Assembly (NCBI RefSeq): GCF_027580225.2
Contig: NC_073351.2
Location: 4,518,501-4,582,500 of the forward strand
Source: Misgurnus anguillicaudatus
Lineage: Eukaryota > Chordata > Actinopteri > Cypriniformes > Cobitidae
Reading direction: 5' to 3'
DNA: 64,000 nt
The translations under genes were made by a program, and so were the position numbers. The notes under the pieces are model-generated. The model had not been told where the DNA came from. It worked only from the letters and a program-made list of their open reading frames with translations, and did no database searches. The stretch's first letter is position 1. The number at the start of each line of letters is the position of its first letter. This document shows positions 22,842 through 32,182 of this stretch, piece by piece.

Positions 22842-23194
22842 TATTTATTTATTTATATAAATATGTCAGCTTTATTTATATAGCAAATTTAAAATAGCCA
22901 GTGTCCTACCAAAGTGCTTTACAGTAAGCACACAGTAAAACAATAAAAGCAATAATTGTTTTTACCATTTACTATTACAGTAAAAATATTATTATCATTA
23001 CAATAGAAAATGTGCTATGAGAAATTAAACACACTGGCATTAAGGCATTGCAGCACAAATTTTAGTTGTGTTTAAGTACATTTTGTGCAAACACAAAGTA
23101 TTATACGCTTTAAATAAAGCACAACAAGTAGTAGCATACTTGTTTTATACTTTATGTACATCAATCATATTTCTAATACAATATTACTCTTTTT

Positions 23195-23345
23195 CCTGAG
23201 CTTTGCCAACCACAAGCGCCTCCTCTGATCATTTCTTGCATTCCTTTCCCTGGTTTTTAATAACTTTTGGAAGTTGATAATATTCCAAATCTTTTTCTCA
23301 AACTGTCCTAATGGTACAATCTCAAACACGGCAATAATTAGCCAT
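23195..23345 (-). pseudogene. THAP zinc-finger exon relic
   Basis: On the minus strand from ATG at 23345 the frame reads MANYCRV-stop-DC, then EKDLEYYQLPKVIKNQGKE, and in a shifted frame RRRLWLAKL. This fits the THAP layout of a Cys-Cys pair near the start, an F/Y-x-L-P motif, and a later W (LWLA) that packs the fold. Two stops and a frameshift make it dead. The distal Cys and His ligands are not seen, so the exon is incomplete. Confidence 0.55.
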
Positions 23346-23563
23346 TTTCCTTGACAACGTTCAAGATATACTTCAGTGCCTGTGCTCTGTTGTGATGCGG
23401 AGTGCCTCCAATATGGCGACTACCGCTGATGACTCGTCGTGAAAACCCTCTATAGCAATGACACAGTAGATATGATAAACACTGTACACACAATTGTTGT
23501 TTATTGTTTATATTATGCCAGCAAAAAATATCTAATAATAATTATAACACACATCAACACTCT

Positions 23564-23780
23564 CATGGCAATTTGTACATATTTTACAAGGTGGCTAATT
23601 CGTATTAATTTATATGACAACATTCGTAAATTTTTGTTCGTTTTGCCTTTGTGATAGGGTTAGTGGTGGGGCGTTGTTATTGTTTTTTAATAATAATCGT
23701 ATGTTTTTGTACGATTAACCTCGTATGAATTCATATGATTCAGCCAACTCAAAATATGTACAAATTCTTAGGAGATCAGG
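23564..23780. mobile_element. Palindromic MITE, AATTTGTACAT ends
   Basis: AATTTGTACATATTTTACAA with GTGGCTAATTCG at the left pairs with CGTATGAATTCATATGA, CAGCCAACTC and ATGTACAAATT at the right. It resembles a common zebrafish foldback repeat. No coding content. Confidence 0.6.
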
Positions 23781-25528
23781 CTGCACGTATGCAACACAAA
23801 TCACAAAAACCAGAAGAAACTGACAGAAACAAGAACAGGACAAACCATTGATTTTTGTTTGATTTTTGTAAAATACTGAGCTGTGAAGAGGTCTCTGAGA
23901 CAACTCATTATTCCTGAGTCAAATTAAAGATTCATTCAAATTGAAAAAATCATTGATGAATGACCCATCACTAATAGTTAGCTTTTGGGAAGCACACCCC
24001 TAAATGTCTAATCTATAGCAGACAGGTGAGGGCTGGTGTAAACTGTTTGAAATGATTATCGTTTAGTGACATTAGTTACACAGAAATTTCACAGCTCTAT
24101 TTTCTTTACACTAGATGAGAAAGTTAATAATCTCATTTTTTCCTGCGATGTTGAGAGTGATGCTTTTGTGTGTTAGGTGAACACACCATAAGTACAGAAC
24201 TTGAGAGACCAAATGTATCATCTGAAGTGAGAGAAAATCTGATAAAAAGCAGAATGTTCCTCCTTTGAGATGCGGTACATACTGGCTAGACACCCTGAAT
24301 GAAATGAAATCAGGCCTTTTGCAGTGTACCCCACAGCAAATGGGGGAAATTGATTATATTTCTTGAAAGTGCTTTAAAACCTCTTGAATTTCTGTTACCT
24401 TGTTCAAAGTATGGAGAGATTAGGATATGGTTTTCTCCTGGTTGCAATAAGAAATGACCAAAGCTCTTTTTCCAGGGGTGACAAAAGAAGGCCTGCGTTC
24501 TGTGCTCGAGGTCGAATGATAACTATATTTTAATCTAGTTCCTCATGAGATTAATAGCTGTTTTAAATGCAGTCCAATACACATCAGCATAGAGAAACCA
24601 TTCAGAGTATTCAGGCTTTGGCGCTCCATCCGTTTGCACTGGCGTTCATATCCCATCTGTCAGAAGGGACAGTCAATGCAGGAGAAAAAAAATGAGAGAG
24701 AGAGAAAGAAAGAAAGCAGAGACTCTGAACTGATAGATTACACTGTCTTAAAACGGAGTGCTTCTCAGCCTTGTAAATATGTGACAAATGACAGTGCGAG
24801 AGGTATTGATTCCAGGCTGTGCTGTGGAAGTGGACTCGGTGGCTGATGCGATGTGTGAAGTTCAGCTGTGGATGGTGACATTGAAGTCTCCAAACTGCAA
24901 ACAGAACTGCTTGTTTTGGGTATTGCTTCTTAGAAAGCCCTAAAATGTTGAGTTACATCTACTTCCCATTATAATTCATGTTGAAATACTTACCATTGTG
25001 TTCATCTAGGATGCCTATTTGGTTTGCACCACAACTCTAGGTGGCATTATATGTGGAATGTTACTCAGATTAAGCTACCAAAAAGGAGACATGACAAATT
25101 CACAATCTGTCTTAGCTTTATTGCTGCATCTTTCGGTCAGACCCTTTTTTTCTTGTTTTGGTTACAAAGCAGACAATACTAAACATTACTGGAGTATAAT
25201 CTTCAGTTCATGCTTGTGTGACTGTGGTAGATAAACATCAGATGTCATTACTATCATAATTTATCGTGTTCGCCCAAGGTATGTCAAGAACTTGTTGTTT
25301 ACAGAACATAGTCGTGACTTTTAAAAGGTACAGTGATGAATAATCAAACTACATCTGTACGGCTGTGTTTTATTAAAATTCAACCACAAGGACAGCGTAA
25401 GTCTCTTTGGTAGGTCACACGTTTCTGCACATATCTATAAATATTAAAGACAAGCAGATTTGAATTTGTGTCATGTGTCTTTTAAAAATCTTGCATCAAA
25501 ACAGAAAAATTAAACGCCTCTAGTGTAA
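23781..25528. other. Stretch without recognised gene or element
   Basis: Short purine-rich low-complexity runs occur near 24685-24715. No exon, inverted ends or long repeats were found. Confidence 0.45.
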
Positions 25529-26260
25529 CTGTGCGTTCACACCAGATGCGGAAGAGGCAGCAAAAATGCGCTATTCACACGTAGTTGAACAATTTAAGTT
25601 TACTCGTTTCATTGTGAAATTAGTCATTCGAGACATTCACGCATAAATTCGTGTCATGGGAGGGCCTAATATAGCTCAAATTGAGTAAACTTACCAGATT
25701 GTTCGACTTCCTCACTCACTTTCTTCCAAACAAGATTCTTTTAGTTCCTGTAAAAGCACTAAGGTGTCTCATATAGTGATGATGATTGTCCTCCATTGTT
25801 GATTTTTCAACTTGCGTGGATCACATGTCAATGCTCAATTTGCGCATGAGAAAATAGGTCGTTGAAATTTGGCTCTCCTTATGATGTCATAAGGAGCTCT
25901 TATTATAATAATACCACCCCTTAATCTGCATATCCAATCATAGCACTGCCATTTAGTGCAGAGAAAAGGAGAGAGAAAAAATAATTCACAGCACAATTGA
26001 GTTTCAATTGCAACAAAGCGCTCATTTGCATTTTAAAGGACACACCCAAAACGGCACATTTTTGCACACACCTACAAAGTAGTAATTTTAACATGCTCTA
26101 ATAAATTATCTGTGGGGTATTTTTAGCTAAAACTTCACATATGTGCTCTGGAGACACCAAAGATTTATTTGACATCTTAAAAAAGTCTTGTGCCATTGCC
26201 CCTTTAACATGTAAATTACCTGCACTTGCCGGCTCTTCTGCATCTGGTGTGAATGCACCA
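25529..26260. mobile_element. PIF/Harbinger-type MITE with TAA duplication
   Basis: CTGTGCGTTCACACCAGATG and, inverted, CATCTGGTGTGAATGCACCA form ends of about 28 bp with a few mismatches, flanked by TAA on both sides (25526-25528 and 26261-26263). A minus-strand MADF exon relic lies at 25695-25756. The TWA-type target and MADF link place it with PIF/Harbinger. Confidence 0.75.
25695..25756 (-). pseudogene. MADF exon end in the 25529-26260 element
   Basis: The minus strand reads RN-stop-KNLVWKKVSEEVEQS and ends at a donor (CTG|GTAAGT in reverse, 25689-25694). It aligns in kind and splice position with the MADF exons at 9343 and 19556. One in-frame stop is present, and the upstream half of the domain is gone. 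Confidence 0.5.
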
Positions 26261-26359
26261 TAACAGTAGAAGCATCTTTTAGGTTATACAGAAATGAAGG
26301 CAAAGGTAGCCTACATATGGCGAGTGAGCCTGAGTTGGTATTTTACCCGCAGATGGACA

Positions 26360-26510
26360 ATGTGGGACATTACATTGATGCTTTTATCAAGCGACACACA
26401 GTGGATTCAAACTATAGATAATTATCAATAGGTGTGTTCTGTGAGATTCAAACCCTGACCTTTTGTGTTTTGTTAGCACAGTACCAAAATGAGCTACAGG
26501 AAGAGTATGT
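26360..26510 (-). mobile_element. tRNA-derived SINE
   Basis: The reverse strand carries CTGTAGCTCATTTTGG (A-box-like) and, about 30 bases on, GGTTTGAATCTC (B-box-like). It then has a tail resembling the fish repeat that contains AAAAGCATC...GTAA. Spacing and order fit an RNA polymerase III promoter. The copy has diverged, and its 3-prime end is unclear. Confidence 0.6.
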
Positions 26511-26594
26511 GACACAATAGCTGGGTTTCCATCCAAACGTGATGCAAAAACACTTCCCTGCCAAATGGTGAGTTTTTACAGCAATCCATATTTC

Positions 26595-26880
26595 TGCTAT
26601 AATCCACTCGGTTGCGCTCTTACCCAACTAATAAAACATTGAAGCATCCACTGATCCAAAATCAGTAAAAACTCTGTGTATGTTTTGATCATCATTCTGA
26701 ATCTGATCTCTATCAAAAGTCCTTTACAAAAATGCAATTCTCTCAGCTTTTTGCTCAAAATTTTGTATTTTTGAAGAAACCTAACCATATTTGAGAGATG
26801 ATTAAAAGAGAATAAAATGAAGTTAGAATGAAATGTTTATTTTTATTGAAAGAAGACGGTCTGTTCTTTCATTTGATATA
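26595..26880 (+). repeat. Second copy of the dispersed repeat seen at 8880-9130
   Basis: Shares ordered blocks (TCTGAATCTGATCTCT, CTGTTCTTTCATTTGATAT) with 8880-9130. The copy appears split by the Harbinger element at 26883-28140, with flanking sequence resuming at 28141. Confidence 0.6.
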
Positions 26881-27144
26881 TTGGGCCCTATTTTAACGAT
26901 CTGAAACGCAAGTCGGAAGCGCAAAGCGCAAGTGACTTTGTGGGCGGATCTTGGGCGCTGCTGCTATTTTCCCGGCGGGAGAAATAAGTCCCGCGCCGGG
27001 CGCAAATCAACAAGGGGTTGGTCTGAAGTAGGTTCATTATTCATAGGTGTGGTTTGGGCGTAACGTCAAATAAACCAACCAGAACGCTATCCAACATTCC
27101 CTTTAAACGCAAGGGCGCAAGTTTCATGGCGGGTTGCTATTATT

Positions 27145-27400
27145 ATGACGGATTTGACAGGCGCACGCCAGGAGCGGTTCACAGCCGAGGAGACCCACGT
27201 TCTTGTAAGAGCAGTCAAAGACAGAAAAGTTGTTTTGTATGAGGATGGGAGAAACCCGCCCAAATCAGCGTAGGTTAAACAGGCGTGAGAGGAATAGCCG
27301 CAATTGTCTCATCAGCTGCGCCAAGCACTACAATGATGTCAGGAGACGGGGGGATCCCAAGCTTGCCAGCATAAATCGGGCACGCCGGGCACACATGAGG
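27145..27400 (+). pseudogene. Myb/SANT-like DNA-binding protein relic
   Basis: The frame from ATG 27145 reads MTDLTGARQERFTAEETHVL, then VRAVKDRKVVLYEDGRNPPK, then a TAG at 27271. Further on, in another frame, AKHYNDVRRRGDPKLASINR completes the domain. ERFTAEET...LV and CxKRYNDVRRRGK...INR are characteristic of the Myb/SANT-like proteins of Harbinger-group elements (family knowledge). Several stops and at least one frameshift lie between the two blocks. In an intact element this protein brings the transposase to the DNA ends. Confidence 0.65.
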
Positions 27401-27673
27401 ACGTCGCTGCGTCCACCCTCACCGCTCAAAGGGTTTGGGGGCTTTGAAATCGGACACAAGAAACGCAAGCAAGGTTCAACCCCAAAGTACACTTACAAAT
27501 CAAGTTCACATACATGAAGGTTTCTTATGAAAACATTTGAATTATTATTTAGATAAAATAAACGTAATACAGCCACACAACAAACTTAAGAAAATATTTT
27601 AATCGTTATTTGCATGATAAATATTTAACGCTGCCACACAAAATAAATAAAAACTACCACAATGCTCACCACA

Positions 27674-27774
27674 ATGATTTCCCTTATCTCATGTATTAAT
27701 ATTTTTTATTGTAACAATTTATGATTTAATGATTTCCCTTATCTTATATTTTTTATTGTAACAATTTATGATTT
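27674..27774. repeat. Tandem duplication, two units of about 50 bp
   Basis: Both units open with ATGATTTCCCTTATCT and continue to TATTTTTTATTGTAACAATT. The second unit lacks about 9 bases. It lies in the right half of the Harbinger-type element. Confidence 0.85.
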
Positions 27775-28260
27775 GCAAAAATAACGGTTGCATCTGTGTA
27801 GATTAGATAAGCAATGCGCGTTGTGCACGCTATACATTATGATCAAGCATGCGCCCTTAAAATAGCATAATGAACCACGCGCAACGGGCCACTGACTTTA
27901 GACTAGTTTTTTTTGGTTAGTAGCGCAATTGTTTTTTGAAACTGCAAAATAGCATAAGAGATGGTTTGCGCCGGAGCACGCCTCCTTTTTTGCGCTGAAC
28001 CGCCCAGGGAGCGCAAGTTCATTCCTTAGTTTACCGACGTGCGTCTGTGGAGGGAAAAACCCGCTGTGTGCCAGTGCAAAATACGAAATGATACATGCGT
28101 CACTGACAAAGTCAATTGCGCTGGGGGCAAGATAGGGCCCATTGTATGTTTATATATTTGTAGAAGAACATTTTCTTTAAACATTAAACTTTAGTGAAAA
28201 TCATAAAAAAAATGCTGGCGCTGGCCTCTTTTTTAAAAACGCTGGTGGGGAAAGAGTTAA

Positions 28261-29370
28261 TTTATGAGTAGTGCAGCTTGTACTTGCCAAACTAAATTGT
28301 GTGCACAGAAGAAGGAATGCAACATTTTTGATGCAGGCACTAGCAGCACAGGCATTAAGATGACATTGAGCCCCATACATGTATAGACAAATTCAGTGAA
28401 AACGGCTGCTAGACGGTCAGTCCCGTGGGTTTATTGTTCGCTATGTCCGAGTTTATTCAGCAAATGCATTTCCATCTCCCATTATTCACATTTACTCTAT
28501 ATCGCATAGGTCAAAAAGCAACTATAGCAAGCATAAAAATCGTTTTTTGCAAATTAAGTGATTTTTATTTGAAAATTGGCATTTTCATCATTCGTTTCTT
28601 ATGTGATATAATCAAAATGCACATAAAATCATGGTGATGGAAATATTGGTAATGACATTCACTGTTTGTTTGAGTATTGTGCTAACTGTGATATACCAAC
28701 ACATAGAAAAAATAAATAAATAATGTGACTTGCACATGGACAAGGGACAAAAAGGAATTATGAACTTAAACACTTTCCTGTGTACTTATACTTTTTGGGG
28801 TTTCTAAATTCTCTGGGTTCACCTGCATCTATCACTATTATCTGTCTGTTGTACGTGTGTAATGTTTTCTCAATGAGAGATGTTCAGCGCTGTGTAATTA
28901 AACTGACGGGCAGCTGGTGGTTGAAGGTTGAATGCATCATTGCGACCTCTTCTGTCTTCTTAGAAACACGACTGATCACGGATCAGCACTGACGGGTATA
29001 TTTATCAACAGGCAGCTGGGGTTGGTTAACTCAAAAGTTTACATCCATGATTAAGTAGAAAACTTGTTCTGAAGTGAATTACTGGTGAATTGTTAATCCT
29101 TCCAGTAAAACGAGTCAAGCGACTCGAGCAATTCAAAGTCATTGTTTCCCGTGAAGCAGTGCAATAAAGCCCGAGATGAAGCCGGAGTGAGCTGTGAGCA
29201 AACCGCTGTGACAGCTCGAGCAGGTGCTCTCAGGGTGACAGGGAGAATGGATCCCCCATTGAGTTGGACAAAAAAGCCCTCTCTCCCCACATCTGACCAA
29301 CACAGGAAAAGAAAGAGCGGCCATGCTGATATACTGACCCCTGGCTCTCTATCTTGCTCTCATTGAGTAC

Positions 29371-29415
<45 letters not shown>

Positions 29416-30720
29416 CCATGAACCCACCATCTGTGGTCACGGTACAGCACAGACTGACAGCTAGCTCTATCTCCTCAGGTCTAAAGCAGTCATGAAGGAT
29501 TAGACCTCTGCTCATGACAGTTTCTGGTTGGTTTAGTCTGGTGGTTAGCGGTCCTGGTTGCCAAATTAGTGCACCTCACATCTGTGCCTCAGCAGAACTA
29601 ACAATTCTAGCAGCCGATCAACTGAAGCTAAAGGATTCTTCAGACACATTCACCAAGCCAGCGATTATCAGGAGATTGACACATGGTGAATGATAGATGT
29701 TTTCATTTCAGTGATTCAGCTTACTGGAGAATAGCGGCCATTATCAAGCAATACATCGCATCTTTTGTTCAGTCTTTGTGTGTGCTTTACTGATATTCAG
29801 AGTAAATGTTAACTGTTTAACCAATTTATCTTCAGGGTTTTTCCCTCAAAGTTAGAGACAATATGAGGCTTTATAAATGTTTTAATACACATTCAAATAA
29901 GTGATCAGTAAAAAGTCTAAATCTGGAGAAAAGTGTCACACAACACTGCTCTGTTTGTTTGAGAGTGCAAACAAAACTTTTACTGCACATTTTTTTTTAC
30001 AGAATATTACAAAGTTTCTTGGACACTTGAAAGAGAGATGCCGAAAAGATCAAATGTAATTTTCAGATTCCCGTTGTTGTAACAACCGCATTTACAGAAA
30101 TTCTGCTTAGTGTGTACAGAACTAAACAACTAGTTGTTAATGAAGTACTTAAACATGCATCATGGACATAACAGGTCTCTCTTTTGAAAAAAAAAATTAA
30201 TGCCAAGAAGGGAAAAAAGTATTTTGTATGCGTGGTGGAAAAACAACAGAGGTACGAGCATTAAGTTACATGTGTTGCCAGATATTACACATACAAAAAA
30301 TCCCATAATAAACTGAAATAAATGCAAATGCTTTACCTCAAAGATCAAAATTTTGGTGCTGGCACCTTCTCAGTTTAATAACACAAAAAACTTGATCGCT
30401 TCATGAGCCAAAGCGATAACAGTTTAGCGCCACAATGGTATATAATACGTGGACATGGCAACAATGCAAGACAGTGCTCTGTAAAACAGCCTCAAAAATA
30501 TGTACAACACACAATGCCAAGCAGAAGTTTAATAAAATTGCAGAACATAGCACTGCAATATTATTTTGATCAAAGCAGTGAATGGTAACCATGTGAGACG
30601 CCATAATGTTGCTATGGTTACCTCGTGTCAATCATTTCATGTTCACAAGTAAGTTTTGTTCCGTACAGACATGGAACAATCATTTATGTGGTTGTCACTT
30701 CTGAAACTTTGCAGTGTGTA
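28261..30720. other. Stretch without recognised gene; (CT)n at 29374-29411
   Basis: A 38-bp CT microsatellite is the only clear repeat. About 28900-29700 is more GC-balanced and repeat-poor. Overlapping short frames on both strands there lack domains and partly translate the microsatellite. Confidence 0.45.
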
Positions 30721-31068
30721 CAGGGCCAGAGTGGGACTCATTTTCAGCACTGAGTTTCATGTCTTAGACCGGCCCACTTTAATTCATGGCCGACTATATT
30801 AAAATAATATCATTAAATCCTCAGTAGTAAGTCCGCAATAGTGCATTGATCTCTGCAACTATATAAAATATATAATTTTCAATTTAGTGCAAATAAAGTC
30901 GCCTTACAAATTATGATTTTTGTTATAATCGTGCAGCCCTACCATAAGGTATTTTAATATTATTCAATTAAACGTATTCAAATACAACTGAAAGAGAACA
31001 AATATGTTTTTGTTTTCCCCTTATATTTATGTTTTTTTTTTATGTTGGGTCTTGCGATTACCCGGTGG
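30721..31068. mobile_element. hAT-type host fragment, left part
   Basis: CAGGGCCAGAGTGGGACTC at 30721 looks like a hAT terminus (CAGGGCC), but its partner was not found. Immediately left of the 31069 element, GATTACCCGGTGG continues across that insertion into GGTTGAAAAAGTTTGGAAAC and CCCTG ending at 32054. That right end is also hAT-like. Whether these two ends belong to one element is not resolved. Confidence 0.35.
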
Positions 31069-31163
31069 CAGGGCCTGAAATTAACACCCGACCACGCGCC
31101 AAATGGGGGTAGATTTTGCAATTGGCGGGTAAACACTGTCAATCCACTGGCCACATTGCGAAT

Positions 31164-31373
31164 CAGTGATGCGCGGGTCAATGTATAAACAACCCGCTCC
31201 CAAACGACAGTTCAACTAACCGGCCCGCAATTGTTTAAAATAGTTAAAAGGCATCTTAATTTTAATGACCCGACCGTCCGCGGCCCGAATATCATTAAAA
31301 ATATTTTTGGATGACTTGTAACGACGGGTGACCGCAGGCACCTGCTCATTTCTTATCAACCCGTGCATCACTG
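31164..31373. mobile_element. Small hAT-type MITE nested in 31069-32022
   Basis: CAGTGATGCGCGGGT and ACCCGTGCATCACTG are inverted copies with one mismatch. Flanks TTGCGAAT and ATGGGAAT agree at 6 of 8 positions. The interior repeats CCCG-rich motifs (AACCGGCCCG, GACCCGACCG). Confidence 0.75.
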
Positions 31374-31949
31374 ATGGGAATTTGGTCTTAAAGAGACAGT
31401 AACCTTAATTAACTTGCTTAAAGTCGCAATGAAATTGAAATGAAAAACTATATATATATATATTTTTATATTGTGGTATTATTAACAAATGACTTATCTG
31501 TGAGCTTCACTATTTTTAAAAAATTTGTTTGTGCTCATAATCTTTAATCAAAAATCCAAATCTCCTCCCCTCCTCAAAACGATCTCTCTTCACTTCCGGT
31601 CATATGGTATGGCAGGTGGGCGGAGTCCAGGAGAAGATCGCAGCGATTAGCAACACGACCCAACTTCAAACGATCCAATCAGATCTCGATGGACAAATTC
31701 AAATCCAGCCCTGCCTTATTTCATTTCAGAAACCATTTCATTCGGATATATGTCACCACGGGGAAAATAAGGCAACCGCTACTTCCGTTTCATGGCGACT
31801 TTAAGTCTGTGTCATTAATGTTAATTAAACAACCTAAGACAAAGAGAAAATCACTTTTGTAGCTCTAAAAAAATAATTATATTTAATTCATACAATAAAG
31901 ACAGTGTTATCATTCACTATTCAGGCAAAAAAACTGGCTGGTAAGAAGT

Positions 31950-31989
31950 CACTGTGGCAGGTGGATTTCTAAATCCACCTGCCACAGTG
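31950..31989. repeat. Perfect 19-bp arms with 2-bp centre
   Basis: CACTGTGGCAGGTGGATTT is followed after two bases by its exact reverse complement, giving a 40-bp near-perfect palindrome close to the right end of the 31069-32022 element. Sequences like this can extrude as cruciforms and are deletion-prone. Confidence 0.95.
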
Positions 31990-32182
31990 GCTGGTGGTCA
32001 AAAAAGTTAACTTCAGGCCCTGCCCGGTGGGTTGAAAAAGTTTGGAAACCCCTGATATACAAAACACAATCAAGATTTATCAAGTATACAAGGGAAACAG
32101 ATGGAAAAATAAAAATGCTTATCTTAATATTTTAGTACTTAGATCATTTCTATTGCCAATATAACATAAGGTAGATCTACTT

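Larger units (their letters stand above)
22475..23450. mobile_element. Element with THAP and second-gene exon relics
   Basis: Ends AGAGGGTTTTCACAGACG and CGTCGTGAAAACCCTCT are inverted copies with a small gap. Two coding relics face each other inside: a plus-strand fragment (22595-22841) and a minus-strand THAP zinc-finger start (23195-23345). A piece reading GCTTTATTTATATAGCAAAT near 22870 looks like a separate dispersed repeat. THAP fingers are used by several DNA transposon groups, so the superfamily is left open. Confidence 0.6.
26883..28140. mobile_element. Harbinger-type element, GGGCCCTAT ends
   Basis: GGGCCCTATTTTAACG at the left, followed by GCGCAAGTGACTTTGT, matches ACAAAGTCAATTGCGC and GATAGGGCCC at the right. 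ATT is duplicated (26880-26882 and 28141-28143). A Myb/SANT-like protein relic lies in the left half. That protein is the usual partner of Harbinger-group transposases, although the ATT flank is not the textbook TWA. The right half is AT-rich with a tandem duplication. Confidence 0.75.
31069..32022. mobile_element. hAT-type element with exact 8-bp TSD
   Basis: CCCGGTGG is duplicated exactly (31061-31068 and 32023-32030). Ends CAGGGCCTGAAATTAAC and GTTAACTTCAGGCCCTG are inverted copies with one extra base. The 954-bp interior contains another small element (31164-31373) and a near-perfect cruciform at 31950-31989. A 66-codon frame at 31604 has no domain. Confidence 0.88.
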
